Source of the DNA: Areca catechu
Lineage: Eukaryota > Streptophyta > Magnoliopsida > Arecales > Arecaceae
Reading direction: 5' to 3'
Assembly (NCBI GenBank): GCA_021397845.1
Contig: CM038051.1
Location: forward strand, 15,338,327 to 15,402,326
DNA length: 64,000 bases
Of this stretch, positions 56,222 through 64,000 are shown piece by piece. Position 1 is the first letter of the stretch. Each line of letters starts with the position of its first letter. The translations under genes were made by a program, and so were the position numbers. The notes beneath the pieces were generated by a model. That model did not search any database. It was not told where the DNA came from and saw only the letters and a program-made list of their open reading frames with translations.

Positions 56222-56355
56222 TGTGGATTAAAATTTTCATCAAGTCCAGGAGATATTTCCCTTAGTATACTGATTTGATTGATAAACCAAAAATTAGAAT
56301 TGGTTCAAAGAATGAACCAGTAATTGTTTTAAAATTGAACCAGAATATCATAACA

Positions 56356-56371
56356 GCTGCCCCTCATTTCC
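56356..56371 (-). promoter_or_regulatory. Polypurine tract of element C
   Basis: The minus strand reads GGAAATGAGGGGCAGC directly before the LTR start TGTTATG. Confidence 0.75.
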
Positions 56372-56800
56372 AAGTTCGAAATAATTTTATTTTGAAAAAT
56401 GAGAGTATTAGGATTTGTCATTTAGCGAAAACTGATAAGTAATAATGGAGTACTTATGACACCTATCATTTATAATAACTGCTTGGTGGCATGAGGAATG
56501 TGTTGAAGACACGTGTCATCTCCCTATTGCTGCTTCGAAAAGACGTTTCAAATCTGGGAAATCTCTAAGGAATTTCTGTTAAAAGGGCTTTTATTTGATC
56601 GAGGCAAGACACCTGGCGACAATCTGTGGCTTGATCACTGTTGAAAATCTATCCTGACCATCCGTAGCTTTTCACGTGGATTACAATCACTGCCTCATTA
56701 ATGGACGTCTCCTAGAGAATCATACCCATGACCTGTGCCGCCGATACAGCGCACGATCGAGGAGATCTCCAAATCGACGTGAAACCCCACCACTCTACCT

Positions 56801-56811
56801 CGATAAAAGGG
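56801..56811 (+). promoter_or_regulatory. Candidate TATA box of the element C aORF
   Basis: CGATAAAAGGG lies about 145 bp upstream of the aORF ATG, followed by a TC-rich leader (CACATTTCTTCTTCCTCTCG). It is oriented opposite to the element. Confidence 0.5.
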
Positions 56812-56947
56812 GGAAGAACTCCATAAGAATAACTTCTTTGCCTCCACATTTCTTCTTCCTCTCGCTCTGTGCTGTTATTCTTCAACCAGCCATTCCTGTT
56901 TTCTTTGGAGGTAGAGGTCATTTCTTTTTTCTTCTTCTTTCTTTCCA

Positions 56948-59017
56948 ATGTCGGAGTCCGTAAGTAATCCTTCTACCAGCAGGGGTTTACTAGGAAGTGA
57001 AACCAGTAGGGAGAAAGGTTCAGGTAGGAAGAGGAGTCCGGAGAGATCTCCCGATATAGTTGCTAGCTCATTATCACTTGCTAAGTTAGAAAGTATTCAG
57101 CATCGCTTTCACATCCCGCGAACCTTTAAAATAATCCTCCCAAAACCTGATGAAAGGATAGATAACCCTCCTATTAGGTTAATTGCCATATACAAAGACC
57201 ATGTTAAGGCTGGTATTCAGCTTCCGCTTCATCCCTTTTTTACAAAAATTTTTAACCTTTACCAGATAGTTCCGACTCAGCTGACTCCGAACAAATTTAA
57301 GAATATTTGTGGATTCCTAGTCCTTTGTAAGCTTCGGAATGTAGAGCCGAAGACTTCCCTATTTACCTCCCTGTTTGTATTGAAAAGAGACTTCCATGGT
57401 AAGAGGTGGTGGGTCATAGGTCCTCGACCAGGCTGAAGACCGATAAAAGGGACTCCTAGTACCATACATGGGTGGAAACCCTGTTATTTCTTCGTATACT
57501 ACACCAACTGGGGGTTTAATGCTGAATGGAAAACTCCATGTTTGGATGCAAACGCTGGGAAGAGGGTTCTGAAAGCTGACCAAAAGGACTTTGAAACTTT
57601 ATCAGAGCCAGAAATCCCCATATTCAAAGAACTGCTAAAGGAAGATAACCTTCATCGTGCCCATATCAGCGAAGTCCCAGCATATGGAATAGAGATAGCG
57701 GGCTTCGGATTTTTCCTCCTCTTTTTTTTTTGGAATTGTCTTTCTTTTGATTGCAGGTGAACCAATGAGACCGAAGCTTGACAAACTCCGACAGGCCACA
57801 AGAAAAAGGCATGTACTGGTATCAAAAGAATCTTAAGCCTGAAAGAAAGCAAGGGCTGAAGAGGCTTCGAGCACGCCTCCAATGAGGCCTGCATCGGACG
57901 AAGATGAAGTGCCTCCAACTTCTCTGCCGAGTCCACCACCTGAACCTTCAAAAAGTCCATCTCCAAGGGGGCCCCCTCCGAGGAGTCCTTGTCCGATGCC
58001 CCCCTAGATCAACATGATTCGGCATTTAATAGGGAGTCTCTCCTCGTATCTCTGAAGGAGAAAGGGAAAGGAAAGGCAATGTATCACTCCGAAGATGATC
58101 CCAGGAGGAGCGCTCCTTCGGATGAAGGTTGCAATGTGGACTTCACCATTTTTTTCTGAGGTGCAGGGCTTGGAGAATTCTGAGCTGGCCAGGGAGCTGA
58201 TGAAGCGCATGCTTCTCCCAGATGATTGGGATAATACTAAATCCCGATGCATTGAGGATGTCTCTAACTAAGCATATTCATCCGCGCTGAGGGTAAGCAT
58301 CAGATTTTGTCTTTTCAAAATGTAGATATGTTTTTGCTAACTTCTTGATGTTTGTCAATACAACTGATCCATGATATCACTATCATGGAAGAAGGAATTT
58401 TTGATTTTAGGGACAATTACAAGAGGATGAAAGATAGAGTGAAAGCGGCTGAGTCTAAGAAGATGATAGCCGAAGAACAAAGGCAGGCTATAGAGAAAAA
58501 GCTTGCCCAGAGTGACGCTCTTATTCTAAGCCTGAAGTCCGATGTGGAAAGAGTTCAATCAAAGAACTCCGAAAAGGACGCGAAGCTCAGGAAGAAAAAG
58601 AAGAAGATCCGTTCTCTTGAATCTTCAATCAAGGAAGCTCATCTGGAGATCGAAGAAGCTATCAAGAAGGCCAAAGAGGCAATTGGAAAGGCCTAATCAT
58701 CAGCTGAAGAGATTCGGTCTTTAAAAGATCAACTGAGAAGGGCCATAGAAGACTATAAGAAGTCTTCGGCTTTCGAAGATGAAATGACTGAAGTAGGGGC
58801 CTATAGCTATAAAGTGGGCTTCAATGATGGGATGAAAGAGGTGCAAAATCTTTACCCAAATCTGGATACTTTGGGAGTTCAACTATTTGATCTCGAAGAG
58901 CCAGATGAGTCTGAATCACAGGAAGGTCCCTTTGAAGTACCTGCAACAACCGAAGAAGCGGCTGAATCGATCGACCTCACTCAAATTGAAGATACTCCAA
59001 TAGAGGGCAATCTGTAA
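56948..59017 (+). pseudogene. Antisense additional ORF (aORF) of element C
   Basis: The best-preserved aORF. It starts MSESVSNPSTSRGLLGSETS. The Transposase_28-like domain covers about residues 45-160: KLESIQHRFHIPRTFKIILP, then KAGIQLPLHPFFTKIFNLYQ, PTQLTPNKFKNICGFLVLC, VEPKTSLFTSLFVLKRDFHG and WWVIGPRPG. A TGA at 57437 follows, then the frame resumes with WKTPCLDANAGKRVLKADQK. An acceptor TTGATTGCAG ends an intron at 57756; its donor is unresolved. A Pro/Ser-rich region follows. The next intron would be 58293-58363, but its acceptor reads AA instead of AG. The last exon is a coiled coil (58372-58696), then after a TAA, GAYSYKVGFNDGMKEVQNLY and an acidic tail. Role unknown; family name from memory. 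Confidence 0.78.
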
Positions 59018-59099
59018 TTTTTTTTTTTTTTGAAAGAATGTAAATCACCTTCTCATCAATGAAAGTTTATTTCAATAAAGAATTTCTTTGTGAAGGTAC

Positions 59100-60010
59100 A
59101 TGCGAATGAATAAGAATTCTTCCAAGTATAAAGTCTTCGGACTTAAATATGATTGAGACTTCCAAAGTATAAGATAATACTAAGTCTTCGGACTTAGAGT
59201 AATATAATTTCTTGAGAAACAGGTTTCCAAAATCTGATTCAAGATCATATCACATTTCTAAATAACAATATCAAGTCTTTGGACTTGGAATAATATTAAA
59301 CTTTCTGATAATATGAAGTCTTCGGACTTAGAATAAGAGTGATCCTGAGATTTTGAGAAGATACCAAATCTTCAAATAATAATATCAAGTCTCCAGATAA
59401 GAATATCAAGTTTTCGGACTTGAAAATATACTAAGTCTCCGGACTTAGGATAATTCCGAATAATTGAGATGAGAAATAATACCAAATCTCCAGATAAGAA
59501 TACCAAGTCTTCGGACTTGAAAATATACTAAGTCTTCGGACTTAGGATAAAATTGACCGTATGGGTCATCCATATCTTTATAAGAAATAAGAGGCTGATT
59601 AAACCTTGGCATTTTTGCAGGATATATCACTTGGATCATCCTTATACCTTTTAGTTAAGGATTAAGATAGGCTGATCGGGCATCTCGATATTTCGTAGAG
59701 TAGATCACGGAGATCATTCTCATATCTTTCAAAAATAGAATTAAGACAGGCTGATCATGCCCACCTCGGTACTTGGTAAGGTAGATCACGGAGATCATTC
59801 TTATGCCTTTTTGATTAAGATAGATTGGTTAAGCCCAACTCGGTACTTCGTAAGGTAGATCACGAAGATCATCCTTATGCCTTAAAAGAAAAAAGATTAA
59901 GACAGGCTGGTCAAGCTCACCTCGACATTTTGTAAGATAGATCATGTAGATCATCCTTATACCTCTTTAGAAGAGGGATGAAGACAGAATAATTAAATCT
60001 ATCTTGATAA
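59100..60010 (+). repeat. Two repeat families between aORF and integrase of element C
   Basis: 59120-59545 carries many copies of a short motif, AAGTCTTCGGACTTA or CAAGTCTTCGGACTTGAAA, each nearly palindromic. 59590-60000 carries about five diverged copies of a roughly 70-80-bp unit with AAGACAGGCTGATC, CTCGGTACTTGGTAAGGTAG and ATCACGGAGATCATTCTTAT. The two sit in the same slot as the 46-bp array of element B, but with unrelated sequence. Confidence 0.8.
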
Positions 60011-60059
60011 CCTTGAATTAAAACCTTTATTGATAATATTTGTGAAGATTTTGTACATT

Positions 60060-61330
60060 CTAAGGTCGAAGTAGTAGAATACCTTCTAAGGTTTCCAGCT
60101 GATAAGTTCCAGGACAAATGACTTCTTTAACCCGATACAGACCTTCCCATGTAGGAGAAAGTTTACCTTGTTCGGCTGGCTTGGACACTTCAAACCTTCG
60201 CAAAACTAGATCCTCAGGATGAAAGATCTGTTCCTTCACACGAAAGTTGTAGTATTTTATAATTTTTTGCTGATATGTAGCCATTTTTAATTGTGCCTGA
60301 AGTCGAGTACCTTGTAGTAAATCTAGATCAATTCTTCGGCATTCTGAATTTTCAAGCTCTTTATACTGATCAATCTGTGGAGATTGTAAAGAGACTTCTA
60401 CAGGAAGAACTGCTTCAATGCTGTAAGATAAATGAAATGGAGATTCTCCAATAGCTATCCTGGGAGTGGTTCGATATACCCAAAGAACAGAATTTAATTC
60501 ATTGGCCCACGATCCCTTGGCATCATTTAATCTAGTTTTGAGACCATGAAGAATGGTTCTGTTTGTCACTTCAGCCTCTCCATTAGATTGAGGATGTCCC
60601 ACCGAAGTAAGCTTGTAAAGAATATGATATTGAGTACAAAAGCTCTTGAACTTTGGATTATCAAATTGCCTCCCGTTGTCAGTTATTATGGAATAAGAAA
60701 TTCCAAAATGGAAGATGATAAAATTTTTTACGAAGCTTTCAACTTTCGTCTTGGTGATCTGTGACAGTGCTTCGGCTTCGACCCACTTTGTGAAGTAATC
60801 AATTGCTACTACAAGAATTTTTTGCTGCCCAGAAGCCGGAGGAAACGGATCAAGAATGTCCATTCTCCACTACGCAAGAGGTCAGGGAGCTGTCAATGGA
60901 GTCAACTGATTTGCAAACCGTCTTTGTATATTGGAGTATCTTTGACAGTGATCACATCTTCAGACAAATTCTGTGGAGTTCGTCTGGATAGTTGGTCAAT
61001 AATAATCTTGATGGATTATTTTGTAAGCCAAAGATCTGTCCCCCAAGTGATCCCCATATATTCTCTCATGCACTTCCCTGAGTGCATATCAGCATCGGAA
61101 GGCCCCAAACACTTTAACAAGGGCTACGTGAAAGATCTCTTATATGATGTTTCATCCAAGATAACATATTGAAAGGCTATCCACCGAAGCCATTTAGCTT
61201 CCAACTTGTCTTTGGGTAAGGTGCCTTCTTTCAGAAATTTAAGAATAGGATCCATCCAAGAAGGTTCATGCTCAACTTGACATACCTCAACTGTGGATTC
61301 TGATATGCTGGGATCTTCAAGATATTCCAC
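60060..61330 (-). pseudogene. int: Integrase of element C
   Basis: The core and C-terminus (60863-60060) form an uninterrupted frame of 267 codons with the DDE residues: Asp in VVAIDYFTKWVEAEALSQ, Asp in IITDNGRQFDNPKF and Glu in HPQSNGEAEVTNRTI. The C-terminal half includes VEVSLQSPQIDQY, LKMATYQQKIIKYYNFRV and GLYRVKEVICPGTYQLETLE. No chromodomain follows. The N-terminal zinc-finger part (61330-60864) is broken by stops and a frame change; PSWMDPILKFLKEGTLPKDK is readable. Confidence 0.87.
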
Positions 61331-61439
61331 ATATGTCTTTTCAAGAGAATCTGATGCAGTAGTTGCAAGTCGTGAAAGAGCATCAGCCCGAGAATTTTTT
61401 ATTTTTGGTACATGAACGATCTCAAATACTCCAACCTAG

Positions 61440-61731
61440 ATATTAGACTTTGAACTTTTTTCAAATACTGAATCATGTTGGGATTCCAGGCTTTGAAATC
61501 ACCTTTTACTTGATTCACCACCAACTATGAATCAGAAAAAACTTTGATCCTTTTAATCTCCAGTTTTTGAGAAATTCTAAGCCCAGCAATAAGTGCTTCA
61601 TACTCTGCTCGGTTATTTGAAGCTTGGAAAGAAAATCGAAAAGTATATTCAATAACCTGCCCATTCGGACCAGCCAAAATGAGACCTGCTCCACAACCAT
61701 TGGCATTTGAAGCACCATCTACATGGAGCAT
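61440..61731 (-). pseudogene. Second RNase H domain of element C
   Basis: MLHVDGASNANGCGAGLILA and SNNRAEYEALIAGL with the KVFSDS acidic site match the extra RNase H in element B. It is followed by a stop where LVVNQVKG would continue. Confidence 0.78.
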
Positions 61732-61856
61732 CCATATGAATTCTAAACCTCTTTGGCAATCTCTTCCTCTTCGGCTCTTTGCTAGCCCTCTTCAGATCCC
61801 CAAGTATGCTCTGCTATAAAATCAGCCAAAATCTATGCTTTCATTGCTGATCTAAG

Positions 61857-63250
61857 CTAGAATTCAATATCGAACTCTCCCAACTTAACAGCCCATTTAG
61901 CTATTCTTCTAGAAGTGTCAGGATAGCGTAGAATGACTTTTAGAGGCTGATCTGTCAGAACCACAATAGAATGAGCTTGGAAATTGGGTCGCAAATGCTT
62001 TGTCGTGACCACCAAAGAGAAAATAAGCTTTTGCACTATGGGATATCGAACTTCTGTCTCATATAACACTTTACTGGTGTAGTAGATCAACTTCTGCAAG
62101 TGATTGGCATCTCTTCATACTAGCATCGAACTAACTGCTTTGTTAGAGGCTGATAAATATAAGTAAAGAGTCTCTCCTTCACAGGGCTTAGAGAGTAAGG
62201 AAAAATTTTCCAAGTATTCTTTCAATTTATCAAAGACAACTTTGCAGTCTTCTGTCCACTCAAAATTTTGGATTTGGCAAAAAACCTTAAAAAAGGGTAG
62301 ACATCTTTCAACAGACCGGGAAATAAATTGGCTCAAAGAAGTAATTCTTCCCATTAATCTCTGTACTTCTTTTTTGCAAGTAGGATGCATCATTGTTCGA
62401 AGTACTTGAATCTTTTCTGGGTTAACTTCGATCCCCCGTTTAGTGACCAAGTATCCCAGGAACTTTCCAGAAGTTACACCAAAAATACACTTGGTTGGAT
62501 TCAATCTCATCTGATGATGTCTAAGACATCGAAAGACTCCTTCAGATCTGCGATATGATCAGACTTATGAAAACATTTCACAATCATATCATCAACATAA
62601 GCTTCCATATTTTTTTCAATCTAATTTTTGAAGACTTTGTTGATCAGCATTTGAAAAGTTGTCCCAGCATTTTTTAATCCAAATGGCATCACTTTATAAC
62701 AGTAAAGTCAGTTTTTTGTAATGAATGTAGTTTTCTCTTCATCTCCAGGATCCATTCGGATTTGGTTATAACCTGAAAAGGCATTAATAAAGCTTAACAA
62801 TTGATGACCAGCTGTGGCATTGATTAATTGATCAATCTTCGGCAAAGAAAAACTGTCCTTTGGACATACTTTGTTAATATCTGTATAGTCTATGCAGATC
62901 CTCCATTTGCCATTAGATTTCTTCACCATAACTACATTGGCCAGCCAATTCGGATATTGCACCTCTCTTATAAATACAGCCTCAAGAAGTTTACAAACTT
63001 CTTCATCAATAACCTTCTGCCTTTCTGGAGCAAAATTTCTTTTCTTCTACCGAACCGGCTTATAGCTGGGAGACACCTCTAGATGATGTGTGATTACTTC
63101 AGGTAGAATTCCGGGTATATCCGAAGCTGTCCAAGCAAAAATATCAGTATTATTTCGAAGAAATGTAATTTAATTTGCTTTTGACTCTTCATCTAAAAAG
63201 CTGCCAATTTGTATAAGTTTTGTTGGGTCGTCTTCGGACAATGGCACAAA
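61857..63250 (-). pseudogene. pol: Reverse transcriptase and first RNase H of element C
   Basis: On the minus strand, the linker and fingers (63250-62963) include a TAG at the position of the second Gln of VQQKKRSF in element B. Then WLANVVMVKKSNGKWRICID and KIDQLINATAGHQLLSFINA (62962-62708). Palm sequence up to YVDDMIVK (62700-62580) is interrupted by stops. The thumb and RNase H continue with KCIFGVTSGKFLGYLVTKRG and the SLSQFISRSVERCLPFFKVF block, then LIYYTSKVLYETEVRYPIVQ and VVLTDQPLKVILR. Multiple nonsense changes; not functional. Confidence 0.87.
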
Positions 63251-63370
63251 AAGAGTTTTCTCTACTGGTTCTCCACAGTCTTCGACTTCATCCCTTGGAT
63301 CCAATTGGTCAAGTGTTAAGGGTTTAGCTATTTATTTATTTTGGATCATTAGACACTGGTGAGCGATCCT

Positions 63371-63919
63371 TTAATCCCCTCTCACATCTCCAATGCCTAA
63401 CCTGGTAGGAAACCGAACCAAAAGGTGATATGTGGATACTATAGCTCTAAATTTATTTAATGCCGGATGTTCCAGGATTGCATTATAAGCCGAAGATGTT
63501 CTAGCCACAATGAAATTGATGGAAAGAGTTCTTTCATATGGTTCGGACCCAAAAGTCACAAGCAAGACTATTTTTCCCTTAACCCCAACCTGATTTCCTC
63601 CGAAACCAGTTATAGGAATTGAGGACCTCTGTAATTCACGTCCAGACAATCCCATCCGAAGAAAAGCATCATACAGCAAAACATCAACAGAACTTCCATT
63701 GTCAATCATAATTTTTTTTACATCATATTTTATAATTATAGCTAAGACCACGATGGGGTCATCATGTGGAAGTTGAACTCCTTGGATATCTTCATTAGAA
63801 AAAGTGATAGAATTTTTTTCCTTGAACCTTTTGGGGATATTCTCTTCAGCTTCATTATTCCATGCAACTGACCGATGAAGCATGCCAATATTTCCATCAA
63901 TTGGTCTTTGGTGAGGCAA
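63371..63919 (-). pseudogene. Aspartic protease of element C
   Basis: An open 182-codon frame containing KKIMIDNGSSVDVLLYDAFL (active-site region, DNG variant), SSIPITGFGGNQVGVKG and the 'ILEHPALNKFRAI' segment corresponding to the usual ILGRP. It lies between RT and the gag end that is beyond the window. It is the most intact protease in the window, but the flanking frames are broken. Confidence 0.8.
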
Positions 63920-64000
63920 ATCGACTTTATCATATATCCTCGGAAGAGTTACTACTTCAGCTTGAGGTTCTGAGTGGTTGATGTATTTTCCCAGATATCT

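Larger units (their letters stand above)
55353..56355 (-). repeat. 3' LTR of element C (1.0 kb)
   Basis: The minus strand starts TGTTATGATATTCTGG and ends CAGCATCAACA. The TATA box (CCTATAAAT, minus strand) is at about 55590-55598. The upstream (U3) part holds two separate tandem duplications. Same family as the solo LTR at 24983-25905. Confidence 0.85.
55348..64000 (-). mobile_element. Element C: Tat-type Ty3/gypsy retrotransposon, truncated by window end
   Basis: Minus orientation. Seen from the 3' side: LTR 55353-56355, polypurine tract, antisense aORF, tandem repeats, integrase, second RNase H, RT with RNase H, protease. gag, the PBS and the 5' LTR lie beyond 64000. The gene order is identical to element B, but the sequence is a separate, more AT-rich family. 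Left flank GTATC would be the target duplication. Every gene has stops or frame changes. Confidence 0.88.

Overview
The window is nuclear DNA of a flowering plant, most likely a monocot and possibly a palm. The evidence is one intron-rich plant-type gene embedded in AT-rich intergenic DNA and surrounded by plant Ty3/gypsy retrotransposons. The palm assignment is an inference from general repeat character, not from a diagnostic marker.

Only one host gene is convincing: a ten-exon phosphoenolpyruvate carboxylase gene (PPC) on the + strand, 29741-39143. Its exons sum to 2,901 nt, or 966 codons plus a stop, with all splice sites GT/AG. It has the N-terminal phosphorylation-site motif, both catalytic loops and the QNTG C-terminus. 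C3-type residues sit at the two positions that distinguish C4 isoforms.

Layout. 1-8900 is noncoding, with a SINE-like element, a purine-rich TIR element and local duplications. 9100-10900 holds a Ty1/copia-like remnant with a tRNA-Met primer-binding site. 10931-18221 is element A, a composite gypsy element: a 2.1-kb 5' LTR with a tandem array, PBS, broken gag, no pol, an antisense extra ORF, then an unrelated 0.75-kb 3' LTR. 18222-29370 is AT-rich intergenic DNA with a palindromic MITE, a hAT-like nonautonomous element and a solo LTR (24983-25905) of the element C family. 29371-39143 is PPC.

39605-49865 is element B, a complete 10.3-kb minus-strand Tat-type gypsy element with TSD CATGT, inserted about 460 bp after the PPC stop codon. 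50014-55140 is a pair of long inverted repeats enclosing a 2.0-kb solo LTR (52586-54590, TSD GTCAT) of the same class as the 5' LTR of A. 55353-64000 is element C, a minus-strand Tat-type element cut by the window end.

The most interesting system is the additional ORF (aORF) carried by all three gypsy elements. It lies between pol (where pol is present) and the 3' LTR, and reads antisense to the element. Its N-terminal domain looks like the plant 'putative gypsy type transposon' family (Transposase_28-like), followed by a coiled coil and an acidic tail. The three copies appear to share intron positions. Two have a TATA-like box upstream of the aORF start. In B and C a tandem-repeat array sits exactly where the aORF and pol transcripts would converge. 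All copies are degraded, and many premature stops look like C-to-T changes at CAG or CAA codons, as expected from deamination of methylated cytosines.
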